34,905 bases of DNA from a virus: the IMG/VR virus record IMGVR_UViG_3300021964_000236, positions 1 through 34,905 of that record; one strand, written 5' to 3'. Under the pieces are notes generated by a model, which was given only the letters and a program-made list of their open reading frames with translations, was not told the DNA's origin and did no database searches. A program made the translations under genes and the position numbers. Positions 1-8,732 of the stretch are shown here, one piece after another. Within the stretch, counting starts at the first letter, position 1, and every line of letters begins with the position of its first letter.

Positions 1-50
1 CCCACCCCCCTCATATATAGGAACACCCCCCGGTAGGAGTCCCAACCTCC

Positions 51-79
51 TTGCACAAAAACAAATTATTGTGTATAAC
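51..79 (+). promoter_or_regulatory. Possible sigma70-type promoter before terminase genes
   Basis: A TTGCAC box (51-56) and a TATAAC box (74-79) are separated by exactly 17 bases. The -10 box matches the consensus at five of six positions; the -35 box matches only in its first three. Transcription would begin near 86, giving a short leader before the ATG at 114. This arrangement favours the ATG at 114 over the in-frame TTG at 51, which would lie inside the -35 box. The rest of the first 113 bases shows nothing I can name. Confidence 0.35.
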
Positions 80-113
80 TCGATACGAACGGTTAATAAC
101 CTGCGGAAACAGT

Positions 114-716
114 ATGACTTTAGTGCTCGAACCAGATATTGGTGTGCCATATTCGGATGACATTCCGTACATGGACTTGCGTGCACGCGCTGAGGCGGCG
201 TGTAATACTGCGGCTATGCTCAAAGAGCATGGTTTAGACGTAGAACCTACCAGTGAAGACGAAGACATCGCGGCAAAATTAGCCTTGGCCTACGCAGATA
301 ACCCCGAAAAGACCTCTAAGAAGGTGTCCGCTAAGCGAGCATCGACGTTACCCCCTGCTACACTCATGATGACGCACAATATTTTGACCCAATTCGGTCA
401 TTCGGTCGTAGAAAGCGCCGTACAAGTCCGACATTTGGTTACAAACAAGCTCATTGAAGAGACTGAGAACCCCGACCCCCGCGTTCGTATCCGTGCGTTG
501 GAGCTTTTGGGTAAGATTTCAGACGTTGGACTGTTTACAGACAAGACTGAAGTCACAATTACCCACAAAACCACCGACGAACTGCGTGAAAGCCTACGTG
601 CTAAGCTGTCAAGGCTCGTAAATCCAGAGGAAGACGTGGTAGATGCAGAGTTTGTGGACGCGGAAACGATAGATGTCGATGCAGAACTCGGGATCGGAGA
701 AGAATCCGATGACTGA
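114..716 (+). CDS. terS: Terminase small subunit (putative)
   Basis: A 200-residue protein placed directly before, and overlapping by 8 bases, the large terminase gene, which is the usual position of the DNA-recognition subunit of the packaging motor. The central part is helical, including the segment RIRALELLGKISDVGLFTDK, which I associate with terminase small subunits of related phages. The C-terminus is very acidic (repeated D, E and V residues), as often seen where TerS contacts TerL. The start is chosen at the ATG at 114, which has a GGAAAC element 3 bases upstream. An in-frame TTG at 51 would add 21 residues but falls within a likely promoter. Function rests on position and general resemblance rather than a diagnostic motif. 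Confidence 0.7.
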   Translation: MTLVLEPDIGVPYSDDIPYMDLRARAEAACNTAAMLKEHGLDVEPTSEDEDIAAKLALAYADNPEKTSKKVSAKRASTLPPATLMMTHNILTQFGHSVVESAVQVRHLVTNKLIEETENPDPRVRIRALELLGKISDVGLFTDKTEVTITHKTTDELRESLRAKLSRLVNPEEDVVDAEFVDAETIDVDAELGIGEESDD

Positions 717-2262
717 AATGGCCTTAGACTTTTCTGATGCCGAAATTCAGCAGATGTTGGACAACCTTGACCATTTTTCTCCTGACGAAGTAGCCGAACT
801 AGAGAAATTAGCGGGGGAACTAACCACCCGCAAAGACAATACCGCTGCTTACAACGACTTGATAGCATTCTGTAAGCTGATGATGCCCGATTTTATAGTT
901 GGTAAGCACCACAGGATGCTTGCGGACATGCTCATGGCGATTGAGCGTGGTGACAAAGACCGTATTTGCGTCAATATCCCCCCGCGCCACGGCAAATCTC
1001 AGCTTGTTTCGATCTTCTTTCCAGCGTGGTTCTTGGGTCGCAATCCTGACAAAAAAGTCATGATGGTGTCTCACACTACTGACCTCGCTGTGGATTTTGG
1101 ACGTAAGGTACGTAACTTAATTGCTACGGATCAGTACAAAAGTGTATTTCCCACCACATTATTAGCACAGGATAGTAAGTCAGCAGGTAGATGGAACACC
1201 AACGTTGGCGGTGAATACTACGCGTGTGGTATTGGTTCTGCTCTGGCTGGGCGTGGCGCTGACTTATTGTTGGTGGACGATCCACATTCTGAGCAAGATG
1301 TAATTAACGGGAACTTTGAGGTGTTTGAGAAAGCCTATGAGTGGTTCACCTTTGGTGCTCGTACTCGTCTCATGCCGGGAGGTCGCGTAGCCATAATCCA
1401 GACGCGTTGGCACATGGATGACCTGACAGGTCGAGTGACAAACGACATGTCTAAGAATGCTCGTGCTGACCAGTATGAGGTGGTGGAGTTTCCCGCCATA
1501 TTAGAAGTGAAAAACAAAAAGACCGACCGCTACGTGGAGAAACCTCTGTGGCCTGAGTTCTTTGACCTTGAGGCGTTACTCCGAACCAAGGCATCTATGC
1601 CGACGTTCCAGTGGAATGCCCAGTATCAACAGCAACCCACCGCAGAAGAGGCGTCGATCATCAAACGTGAGTGGTGGAACCTGTGGGAACAAGACAGTCC
1701 GCCCTCGTGTGAGTACATCATCATGTCACTGGACGCGGCGGCAGAGACACACAACCGTGCGGACTATACGGCACTCACTACGTGGGGCGTATTTTTCAAC
1801 GAAGAGGTAAACGCGTACAATATCATTTTGCTTAATAGCATAAAAAAACGTATGGAGTTCCCAGAACTGAAACAACTCGCTATGGAAGAGTACGACGAGT
1901 GGGACCCTGACGCGTTTATTGTAGAGAAGAAGTCTGCGGGTACGGCCCTGTATCAAGAGATGCGGCGTATGGGGCTACCTGTTTCTGAGTACACCCCACA
2001 CCGAGGGTCAGGTGACAAGTTAGCACGCCTAAACTCGGTAGCAGATATTGTCGCATCGGAACTTGTGTGGGTACCTCCTACCAGATGGGCAGAAGAAGTG
2101 ATAGAAGAGATTGCCGGATTCCCTTTTATGAGTCATGATGACTTAGTGGACTCAACGGTGATGGCGCTTATGCGATTTAGGCAAGGGGGCTTTATTAGGT
2201 TGCCCACGGATGAACCGGAAGAAACACAATACTTTAAGCAACGACGCGGCGGGTATTATTGA
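709..2262 (+). CDS. terL: Terminase large subunit (packaging ATPase-nuclease)
   Basis: The motor that translocates and cuts phage DNA at the portal. From the ATG at 709 (517 residues) the ATPase domain shows a Walker A-type loop PPRHGKS at residues 91-97, a Walker B stretch LLLVDD at 186-191 and a QTRWH motif near 231-235 consistent with the coupling region. The C-terminal RNase H-fold nuclease domain has candidate metal-binding acidic residues: D342 in SLDAAAE, E406 in VEKK, and the D477/D478/D481 cluster in SHDDLVDST. The start at 709 has a good Shine-Dalgarno (GGAGAA) and overlaps the small-subunit stop; an upstream in-frame ATG at 673 is possible but less well placed. The length is normal for the family and the motifs look intact. 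Confidence 0.95.
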   Translation: MTEMALDFSDAEIQQMLDNLDHFSPDEVAELEKLAGELTTRKDNTAAYNDLIAFCKLMMPDFIVGKHHRMLADMLMAIERGDKDRICVNIPPRHGKSQLVSIFFPAWFLGRNPDKKVMMVSHTTDLAVDFGRKVRNLIATDQYKSVFPTTLLAQDSKSAGRWNTNVGGEYYACGIGSALAGRGADLLLVDDPHSEQDVINGNFEVFEKAYEWFTFGARTRLMPGGRVAIIQTRWHMDDLTGRVTNDMSKNARADQYEVVEFPAILEVKNKKTDRYVEKPLWPEFFDLEALLRTKASMPTFQWNAQYQQQPTAEEASIIKREWWNLWEQDSPPSCEYIIMSLDAAAETHNRADYTALTTWGVFFNEEVNAYNIILLNSIKKRMEFPELKQLAMEEYDEWDPDAFIVEKKSAGTALYQEMRRMGLPVSEYTPHRGSGDKLARLNSVADIVASELVWVPPTRWAEEVIEEIAGFPFMSHDDLVDSTVMALMRFRQGGFIRLPTDEPEETQYFKQRRGGYY

Positions 2263-2273
2263 GAGGTTAGAAA

Positions 2274-4739
2274 ATGGCTATAGAAAAAGGTGTTTACTCT
2301 GCCCCGCAGGGTCTTGACGAAGAAGCGCCAGAACTTGAAGGTGCAGAGGAGCTAGAGATCGAGATCGTTGATCCCGAGGCTGTCACGCTAAGTGATGGGT
2401 CTATGGAGATTACGATCATACCTGATCCAGAGATTTCTGACTTTACCGAATTTGGTATGAACCTCGCCGAAGTTTTGGACGACGGACACTTACGAGAGAT
2501 TTCTGACGATCTGTCTGGCCTCATTGAGTCAGATATTGACGGTCGTAAAGAGTGGGCTGACACCTTTGTAAAGGGTCTGGATGTGTTGGGCTTCAAGTAT
2601 GAAGAGCGCACAGACCCGTGGGAGGGCGCGTGTGGCGTCTATTCCACTGTATTGGCAGAAGCCGCGATACGTTTCCAAGCGGAAACAATGTCCGAGACTT
2701 TCCCCGCCGCTGGCCCTGTAAAGGTCAAAATCCTTGGCGAAGATACCAAGGAGAAGATCGAGGCTGCTGAGCGTGTTAAAGCGGACATGAACTACGAGTT
2801 GACTGATCGTATGGTGGAGTATCGCCCAGAGCATGAGCGCCTGCTATACAGTCTAGGACTCGCTGGGAGCGCGTTTAAGAAGGTTTACTACGACCCTAAT
2901 GCAGGGCGTCAGGTAGCTATCTATATCCCAGCAGAAGACGTTATCGTGCCCTACGGCGCGAGTCACATCGAGACAGCAGAACGTGTCACACACGTAATGC
3001 GTAAGACAAAGAACGAATTACGGAAGTTGCAGGCAGCGGGCTTTTACAGAGATGTAGAGCTTGGTGAACCACAGCCTTACCACTCAGACATCGAGGAACG
3101 TAAAGCAGAAGAAGGCGGGTTCTCGCTCACCGACGACAATCGTTACGCCCTGTACGAAGTCCACGCGGACCTTGTTATTGAAGGCGTTGACGATTCAGAA
3201 GAGGATATTGCCAAGCCCTACGTGGTTACTATTGAGCGTGGCTCTGGTGAAATCCTCTCTATCCGCCGTAACTGGAACGAAGAAGACGACCTGTACCTGA
3301 AGCGTCAGCACTTCGTACACTATGTATACGTGCCGGGATTTGGCTTTTACGGGCTTGGCCTCATACACATCATTGGTGGGTATGCACGGGCAGGCACATC
3401 CTTGATACGACAGCTTGTTGATGCTGGAACCTTGTCGAACCTCCCCGGCGGTTTGAAGTCCAGAGGACTCCGTATCAAGGGTGATGATACGCCGATTGAA
3501 CCCGGCGAGTGGAAGGACGTCGATGTACCTAGCGGGTCGATCCGCGACAACATCATGCCGCTTCCCTACAAAGAACCTAGCCAGACCCTTCTCGCCTTAC
3601 TGAATCAAATAACGAACGAAGGACGTAGGCTAGGCGCTATTTCAGACATGAACATCTCAGATATGTCTGCTAACGCGCCTGTAGGTACAACGCTGGCGCT
3701 CCTAGAGCGTACGTTGAAGCCTATGGCTGCGGTACAAGCCCGTGTCCATTACGCCATGAAACAAGAGTTTAAGATGCTCAAGGAGATCATGGCGGAGTAT
3801 GCTCCCGAAGATTACGGCTACGAGCCGCATCGGGGTGAGGTCAGCGCACGTCAGTTAGATTACGCGATGGTGGATGTGATTCCCGTCAGTGATCCTAACT
3901 CTTCTACGATGGCGCAGCGTGTTGTGCAGTATCAAGCCGTGCTCCAAATGGCACAGTCTGCTCCACAAATATACGACTTGCCGCAGTTACACAGACAAAT
4001 GATCGAAGTGTTGGGCGTGAAGAACGCAGACAAACTTGTTCCCACAAGAGAGGATGCGAAGCCTACCGATCCTGTCAGCGAGAACATGGACGCACTTGTT
4101 GGCAAGCCAATGCGAGCGTTTATCTATCAGGACCACGAAGCGCATATTGCGGCTCACACGTCGTTTATGCAGGACCCTCAGATCGCACAGATGATCGGAC
4201 AAAACCCACAAGCACAGCAGATCATGGCGTCACTACAAGCGCACATCGCCGAGCACCTTGGGTTCCAGTACCGTCAGCAGATCGAAGACAAGTTGGGCGC
4301 ACCACTCCCACCACCCGGAGAAGAGCTACCAGAGCAGATCGAAGTGGATTTGTCGCGGTTGGTTGCAGAGGCGGGCGCACAGGTTATGCAGGGCCATCAG
4401 CAGGAAGCAGCGCAGAAGCAAGCGCAGCAACAGCAACAAGACCCAGTGTTCCAGCAGAAGCAAGCAGAGTTGCAACTCAAAGGGCAAGAAGTACAACGCA
4501 AGGCCGCGAAAGATCAGCAGGAAGCACAGATCAAGCAGGCCGAATTGCAGCTTAAAGCCCAGAAGAACCAAGTTGATGCGATGCTAGACGCAGAGAAGCT
4601 GAAACTGGATCAGAAGGAACTTGAATTAGACGCTCAAAAAGAGGGTGTTCGTGTGGCGGCAAGCCGTCGCAAGGACAACAACAAACTCGATTTAGAGCTT
4701 GCGAAAATGATGACAGACAAGCCGAAACGAGGTGAGTAA
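2274..4739 (+). CDS. Portal protein
   Basis: An 821-residue protein immediately after terminase, forming the dodecameric ring through which DNA passes and to which terminase docks. The acidic N-terminus (residues 15-60) is followed by a portal-like core with segments such as DPWEGACGVYSTVLAEAA and EHERLLYSLGLAGSAFKKVYYD, which I recognise from large portals of short-tailed marine phages. The last roughly 150 residues are a Gln/Lys/Ala-rich helical, probably coiled-coil tail, which may correspond to the barrel of P22-type portals. It has a good RBS (gaggttagaaa before ATG). The stop TAA shares one base with the start of the next gene, suggesting coupled translation. I am confident of the role; the exact portal subfamily is inferred. 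Confidence 0.88.
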   Translation: MAIEKGVYSAPQGLDEEAPELEGAEELEIEIVDPEAVTLSDGSMEITIIPDPEISDFTEFGMNLAEVLDDGHLREISDDLSGLIESDIDGRKEWADTFVKGLDVLGFKYEERTDPWEGACGVYSTVLAEAAIRFQAETMSETFPAAGPVKVKILGEDTKEKIEAAERVKADMNYELTDRMVEYRPEHERLLYSLGLAGSAFKKVYYDPNAGRQVAIYIPAEDVIVPYGASHIETAERVTHVMRKTKNELRKLQAAGFYRDVELGEPQPYHSDIEERKAEEGGFSLTDDNRYALYEVHADLVIEGVDDSEEDIAKPYVVTIERGSGEILSIRRNWNEEDDLYLKRQHFVHYVYVPGFGFYGLGLIHIIGGYARAGTSLIRQLVDAGTLSNLPGGLKSRGLRIKGDDTPIEPGEWKDVDVPSGSIRDNIMPLPYKEPSQTLLALLNQITNEGRRLGAISDMNISDMSANAPVGTTLALLERTLKPMAAVQARVHYAMKQEFKMLKEIMAEYAPEDYGYEPHRGEVSARQLDYAMVDVIPVSDPNSSTMAQRVVQYQAVLQMAQSAPQIYDLPQLHRQMIEVLGVKNADKLVPTREDAKPTDPVSENMDALVGKPMRAFIYQDHEAHIAAHTSFMQDPQIAQMIGQNPQAQQIMASLQAHIAEHLGFQYRQQIEDKLGAPLPPPGEELPEQIEVDLSRLVAEAGAQVMQGHQQEAAQKQAQQQQQDPVFQQKQAELQLKGQEVQRKAAKDQQEAQIKQAELQLKAQKNQVDAMLDAEKLKLDQKELELDAQKEGVRVAASRRKDNNKLDLELAKMMTDKPKRGE

Positions 4740-4936
4740 TGGCTAAAACCGTCTTTGACGTGCTAAATGATCGTATCGACGAGCAAGTCTCGTCTGCAAA
4801 GGACTTTCTAAGCGCAGGGTCTGCTAAAGACTATGCGAACTATAGAGAGATTGTCGGCTTAATTCGGGGTCTCGAAGCTGGCAAACAACACATTGAAGAC
4901 CTCTCGCGTAACTATATGGAAGATGACCATGACTAA
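4739..4936 (+). CDS. Small conserved phage protein of unknown function
   Basis: A 65-residue, predominantly helical, acidic protein with a central segment AKDYANYREIVGLIRGLEAG. The start ATG overlaps the portal stop by one base, and the end overlaps the next gene by 8 bases, so it is embedded in the portal-chaperonin translational chain. There is no cysteine, membrane segment or catalytic motif. Comparable small proteins sit after the portal in other phages as far as I recall, but I do not know a function. A role in head assembly is a guess from position only. Confidence 0.7.
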   Translation: MAKTVFDVLNDRIDEQVSSAKDFLSAGSAKDYANYREIVGLIRGLEAGKQHIEDLSRNYMEDDHD

Positions 4937-5372
4937 ATCTCAGACATTAGAATTGCCTGATGCACTACAGCAGAAGCTAGACGCCGAAGCTGCAAACGCT
5001 GAACCAATCCAGCGTGAAATCTCCGAAGCTGACTGGGAAGCACAGCTACCCAAACCTGTCGGATACCGTGTCCTTATTGCTCTACCTGACGTGGAAGAAT
5101 ACTACCAAGGTAGCACCCTGCTTAAAACGACTGATGCAATGCACCGCGAGTACATTACGTCGATCATGGGTGTAGTCATTGACATGGGTGCAGACGCATA
5201 CAGTGATAAAGACAGGTTCCCTGAAGGCCCTTGGTGTAAAGAGGGCGATTACGTGATGTTTCGTATGAATACGGGCACACGCTTCAAGGTTAATGGTAAA
5301 GAGTTTCGTTTGATGAACGACGATTCTGTTGAAGCCGTAATCCCTGATCCCCGTGGGATCATGGCAGTATAG
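4929..5372 (+). CDS. GroES-like (Cpn10) co-chaperonin
   Basis: A 147-residue protein whose residues 40-140 follow the Cpn10 pattern. KPVGYRVLIALPD corresponds to the first strand, and a flexible segment EEYYQGSTLLKTTDAMHRE sits where the GroEL-binding mobile loop lies. Then come GVVIDMGADAY, CKEGDYVMFRMNTGTRF (the family's K-x-GD-x-V-x-F signature), and KEFRLMNDDSVEAVI near the end. Known phage relatives are T4 gp31 and similar proteins, which cap host GroEL and enlarge or modify the folding cage for the major capsid protein. The 40-residue N-terminal extension is acidic and Ala/Gln-rich. The start is the ATG at 4929 with GGAAG upstream; ATG 4923 is also in frame. Its position between portal and scaffold fits a role in capsid folding. 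Confidence 0.8.
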   Translation: MTKSQTLELPDALQQKLDAEAANAEPIQREISEADWEAQLPKPVGYRVLIALPDVEEYYQGSTLLKTTDAMHREYITSIMGVVIDMGADAYSDKDRFPEGPWCKEGDYVMFRMNTGTRFKVNGKEFRLMNDDSVEAVIPDPRGIMAV

Positions 5373-5382
5373 GAGATAAAAT

Positions 5383-6426
5383 ATGCCATTTCAAAAAGTA
5401 GAATTTGAGTTCCCCGATGGGGAGAAAGAAAAGGAGGACGTCATCATAGACGTCGAACCGTCCAGTGCGGAAGAGGTTGATATAGGTGGTAGAAAAGCTA
5501 AAGCAAAAGCTAAGAAAGCTGAAGCTGTCGTTGAAAGTGAAGTGGATAACGATGACGACGGACTTGAGATTGAAGTGGTTGATGACACGCCCAAAGCGGA
5601 TCGTAATCGCAAACCATCTGACCCACCCGAAGACGTTACTGATGAAGAGTTGGAAGACTATTCGGAGAAAGTCCGAAAGCGTATCCAACACTTTAGTAAG
5701 GGCTACCACGATGAACGTAGGGCTAAAGAAGCGGCTCAACGAGAGCGTGAAGAGTTGGAAAGACTCTCTCAACAACTTGTGGAAGAGAATAAAAAACTCA
5801 AAGCCAACGTAAACAAAAATCAGTCAGCGCTGCTTGAGCAAGCTAAGAAAAGTGCGGTGTCTGAACTAGAATCCGCTAAAAAGCAGTATAAAGACGCGTA
5901 TGAAGCTGGTGACTCAGATGGCGTCCTTGCTGCACAAGAAAACCTAACGAACGCTAAGATTAAGTCCGATAGGTTAAATAATTTCAAGTTACCAGCTTTA
6001 CAGGAGGATGAAACTCCTGCTAAGGTTGCAACAGAACTCGCTCCAGAGCCTGTTCAAATTGACGAAAGGGCATCAGCTTGGCAAGAAGCTAACCCTTGGT
6101 TCAATCAGGATGTTGAGATGACAAGTTATGCTCTGGGGTTGCACAATAAACTTGTCAACGAGGGCGTAAGCCCTCAAAGTGATGACTACTACGAGCGAAT
6201 TGACTCTCGTATGCGACAGTTATTCCCCGAGAACTTCGAGGATGAACCGGAGGTAGAACGGAAACAGAAGAGAAAGTCCAATGTGGTTGCACCCGCTACG
6301 CGGAGCACAGCACCTAAGAAAATTAGGTTAACGCAGACACAACTGACTTTATCAAAACGTTTAGGTCTTACCCCAGAACAGTACGCCAAACAGGTTGCAT
6401 TAGATATGAGGAAAGAAAATGGCTGA
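5383..6426 (+). CDS. Probable capsid scaffolding protein
   Basis: A 347-residue highly charged protein. The first 100 residues are acidic and low in complexity, with an Ala/Lys patch at about 38-48. Residues about 95-190 form a long Glu/Lys/Gln-rich helix likely to be a coiled coil, and the C-terminal 40 residues are basic (PKKIRLTQTQLTLSKRLGL and onward). Acidic helical body plus a basic C-terminal helix is the usual plan of internal scaffolding proteins, whose C-terminus binds the capsid protein. It lies after the portal and before the major capsid gene, where scaffolds sit. There is no protease motif. Its stop overlaps the next start by 8 bases. The call rests on composition and order rather than sequence similarity. 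Confidence 0.65.
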   Translation: MPFQKVEFEFPDGEKEKEDVIIDVEPSSAEEVDIGGRKAKAKAKKAEAVVESEVDNDDDGLEIEVVDDTPKADRNRKPSDPPEDVTDEELEDYSEKVRKRIQHFSKGYHDERRAKEAAQREREELERLSQQLVEENKKLKANVNKNQSALLEQAKKSAVSELESAKKQYKDAYEAGDSDGVLAAQENLTNAKIKSDRLNNFKLPALQEDETPAKVATELAPEPVQIDERASAWQEANPWFNQDVEMTSYALGLHNKLVNEGVSPQSDDYYERIDSRMRQLFPENFEDEPEVERKQKRKSNVVAPATRSTAPKKIRLTQTQLTLSKRLGLTPEQYAKQVALDMRKENG

Positions 6427-6868
6427 AAATCGTATAAATCGAGAACACGAATCTCGTGAAAAAACGACCCGTAAAAAGGCTTGGCAGCGTCCAGAGGTGT
6501 TACCCGCACCGAATCCCGAGCCGGGTTATGAATTTCGTTGGATCAGAGTGAGTTCGTTGGGTACCGTTGATGCCACGAATGTTTCCTCCAAACTGCGCGA
6601 AGGTTGGGAGCCTGTAAAGGCAACAGACCATCCAGAAATTACGCTTGTTACTATCGAAAACGATAGATTCAAAGACAACGTAGTGATTGGTGGCCTATTG
6701 TTGTGTAAAGCTCCAGAAGAACTCGTCGAAGAACGTAATGACTACTATGGTCAACAAGCACGTTCTCAGATGCAGTCCGTTGACAACAACTTGATGCGCG
6801 AGAACGACCCTCGTATGCCCTTGTTTAACGACAGGAAATCGAAGGTTACATTTGGTAACGGAACTTAA
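6419..6868 (+). CDS. Conserved head-region protein, function unknown
   Basis: A 149-residue protein. It has a basic, disordered N-terminus (residues 1-30), then a compact mixed alpha/beta part with FRWIRVSSLGTVDATNVSSK, LREGWEPVKATDHPEI and NVVIGGLLLCKAPEELVEER, then a polar tail with LMRENDPRMPLFNDRKSKV. I recall similar proteins next to scaffold and capsid genes in marine phages but no assigned role. The start ATG lies within the end of the scaffold gene. It could be a minor head protein or an assembly factor. Confidence 0.7.
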   Translation: MAENRINREHESREKTTRKKAWQRPEVLPAPNPEPGYEFRWIRVSSLGTVDATNVSSKLREGWEPVKATDHPEITLVTIENDRFKDNVVIGGLLLCKAPEELVEERNDYYGQQARSQMQSVDNNLMRENDPRMPLFNDRKSKVTFGNGT

Positions 6869-6881
6869 ATAGGAGCTTAAA

Positions 6882-7475
6882 ATGGCTTATCCTACTGTAA
6901 GCGGGCCTTACGGCCTAGTTCCGGTGAAACTGTTGAGCGGCTCTCCTTTCGTGGGTGTAACTCGTCACATGCCTATTGCTAGTGGCTATGCTACCTCCAT
7001 TTTTTACGGAGACGCTGTTAAACTTGTCACCGGAGGCACTATTGAACGTGATACGTTCGATGCTGCCATGACACCTATTGGTGTCTTCCTCGGTTGCACA
7101 TACACCGACCCTAACCTTGGTTACAAGGTATGGCGTCAGTCGTATCCTGCAAGCACCGCCGCATCTGACATTGAAGCATTTATTGCAGATGGTACCGATA
7201 TTCTGTTCAAGGCCGCTGTTGTATCTTCTGGTACAACTATTGGTGATCTTGCTCAGACTGATGTTGGTGCAAACGTCGCGGGTGTAGACAACACTGGTGA
7301 TTCCACTTCGGGTAACTCTCGTTGTGCGATCTCTGACACGTCTGCAACCACTAATACTCTTCCATTCCGTATTGTCGGGTTGGTCGAGGAAACCAAGAAC
7401 AGCTCGGGTGGTTATACCGAAGCCTACGTTAAATGGAACGCAGGCCATCAGTATAGCAACACGACTGGCGTATAA
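6882..7475 (+). CDS. Putative capsid decoration or minor head protein
   Basis: A 197-residue, Gly/Ser/Thr-rich, beta-predicted protein starting MAYPTVSGPYGLVPVKLLSG. It lies 13 bases upstream of the major capsid gene, with a strong RBS (taggagctt before ATG). Size, composition and position are those of head decoration proteins, but I see no signature that settles it. It has two cysteines, no transmembrane segment and no signal peptide. A head-completion protein is the alternative. Confidence 0.6.
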   Translation: MAYPTVSGPYGLVPVKLLSGSPFVGVTRHMPIASGYATSIFYGDAVKLVTGGTIERDTFDAAMTPIGVFLGCTYTDPNLGYKVWRQSYPASTAASDIEAFIADGTDILFKAAVVSSGTTIGDLAQTDVGANVAGVDNTGDSTSGNSRCAISDTSATTNTLPFRIVGLVEETKNSSGGYTEAYVKWNAGHQYSNTTGV

Positions 7476-7488
7476 GGAGGAGTAGACA

Positions 7489-8397
7489 ATGGCTATTTCA
7501 CGCGCCCAGTTACTTAAAGAACTCCTGCCCGGCCTGAACGCTTTGTTCGGAATGGAGTACGCAAAATACGGTGAAGAGCACGCCGAAATTTATGAAACAG
7601 AATCTTCAGATCGCTCATTTGAAGAGGAAACCAAGCTATCCGGCTTCTCAGCAGCACCTGTTAAAGATGAAGGTGCCGCGATTGAGTATGACAATGCTCA
7701 AGAAGCATGGACTGCACGCTACACGCACGAGACCGTGGCGATGGGCTTCGCTATTACTGAGGAAGCTATCGAAGATAACTTGTATGACTCACTGTCTGCT
7801 CGTTACACCAAGGCTCTCGCTCGCGCTATGGCGTACACCAAGCAAGTCAAAGGCGCATCTGTGTTGAACAACGCATTTGCTTCTGGCACGACTTACGGTG
7901 ACGGTAAAGCACTTTGTGCGACCGACCACCCATTGGTGTCTGGCGGGTCTAACTCAAACCGCCCAACCGTTGCTGCTGACCTTAACGAGACTTCTCTTGA
8001 AGCCGCCGTTATTCAGATTGCAGGTTGGACGGATGAGCGTGGTCTGCTGATTGCAGCTAAGCCTCGTAAGTTGGTAATTCCACCCAATCTTCAGTTTGTT
8101 GCAACTCGTTTGCTCGAAACCGAAGGTCGTGTTGGAACTGCGGATAATGACCTGAACGCGATTCGCAACAATGGTTCTATCCCAGAAGGTTACACTGTTA
8201 ACCACTATCTGACTGACACAGACGCTTGGTTCCTTATGACTGACGTTCCTAACGGTCTAAAGCACTTTGTTCGTACCCCAATGAGCACCTCTATGGATGC
8301 TGATTTCGATACAGGCAACAGTCGCTATAAAGCCCGTGAGCGTTACTCATTTGGTGTAAGTGACCCATTAGGTATCTTCGGTTCGCCGGGTGCTTAA
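7489..8397 (+). CDS. Major capsid protein, Mu gpT-like HK97 fold
   Basis: A 302-residue protein that builds the icosahedral shell. The N-terminal region contains EIYETESSDRSFEEET followed by LSGFSAAPVKDEGAAIEYD. Further on are TRYTHE-type and FAITEEAIEDNLY segments, and CATDHPLVSGG near residues 144-154. This is the pattern I associate with the Mu-like major head subunit gpT family, which has the HK97 fold. It has no N-terminal protease-cleaved delta domain, agreeing with a separate scaffold upstream. A very strong RBS (aaggaggagtagaca) precedes the ATG and a strong terminator follows the stop, both expected for the most abundant virion protein. Confidence 0.9.
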   Translation: MAISRAQLLKELLPGLNALFGMEYAKYGEEHAEIYETESSDRSFEEETKLSGFSAAPVKDEGAAIEYDNAQEAWTARYTHETVAMGFAITEEAIEDNLYDSLSARYTKALARAMAYTKQVKGASVLNNAFASGTTYGDGKALCATDHPLVSGGSNSNRPTVAADLNETSLEAAVIQIAGWTDERGLLIAAKPRKLVIPPNLQFVATRLLETEGRVGTADNDLNAIRNNGSIPEGYTVNHYLTDTDAWFLMTDVPNGLKHFVRTPMSTSMDADFDTGNSRYKARERYSFGVSDPLGIFGSPGA

Positions 8398-8403
8398 TTA
8401 ACG

Positions 8404-8434
8404 GAGGGGGCAATTTATTTGCCCCCTTTTGTTT
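8404..8434 (+). terminator. Rho-independent terminator after the major capsid gene
   Basis: GGGGGCAA (8406-8413) pairs with TTGCCCCC (8419-8426) around a five-base loop, and A8405-T8427 extends the stem. It is followed by a T-rich tract TTTTGTTTT. It lies 7 bases after the capsid stop codon, so it probably ends or attenuates the head transcript and raises the capsid-to-downstream mRNA ratio. Confidence 0.9.
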
Positions 8435-8461
8435 TATGTGTTATAAGAAGTTAATCCCTGA

Positions 8462-8480
8462 CAGTTTCGTGGTGAAACTG
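8462..8480 (+). other. Second stem-loop in the intergenic gap
   Basis: CAGTTTC (8462-8468) pairs perfectly with GAAACTG (8474-8480) around a five-base loop. No T tract follows, so it is not an intrinsic terminator. It sits between the capsid terminator and the next gene and may stabilise or process the downstream mRNA. I see no convincing promoter in the 108-base gap. Confidence 0.45.
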
Positions 8481-8505
8481 ACACTAGCCGAGACAGGAGA
8501 TTCGC

Positions 8506-8721
8506 ATGGCTAATACTACGTTCCAAGGTCCAGTCCGTTCCGAGAATGGTTTTAAGGACATTTCAAAAGCTGCCGGTACTGGCACAGTAACCGAGAACAT
8601 CTCGATTGCTCACGACGGTACGAACAGCGTAATCATCTTCAAAGATTTACCAACCTCTGATCCTTCTGTTGCAGGTCAACTGTATAGCAACTCAGGTGTT
8701 CTAACAGTATCTGCTGGATAA
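8506..8721 (+). CDS. Small virion-type protein (71 aa)
   Basis: A 71-residue protein beginning MANTTFQGPVRSENGFKDIS, rich in Ser, Thr and Gly and probably beta-structured. An aggaga element precedes its ATG by a few bases. Short proteins with this opening (a GPVRSENGF-type segment) occur near capsid genes in other marine phages as I recall. The function is not known; a head fibre or decoration protein is a reasonable guess. Confidence 0.6.
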   Translation: MANTTFQGPVRSENGFKDISKAAGTGTVTENISIAHDGTNSVIIFKDLPTSDPSVAGQLYSNSGVLTVSAG

Positions 8722-8732
8722 GGAGGTAGCCC

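Noticed and set aside
51-113. TTG-initiated extension of the terminase small subunit
   Set aside because: The TTG is part of a likely -35 box, and the ATG at 114 has a Shine-Dalgarno-like element.
11-268. Antisense frame at the window start
   Set aside because: It overlaps the terminase small subunit, has no RBS and no recognisable sequence.
8427-8505. Possible sigma70 promoter after the capsid terminator (CTGACA at 8459 with a weak CACTAG)
   Set aside because: The -10 match is poor (two of six), and the -35 overlaps a hairpin. Not convincing.
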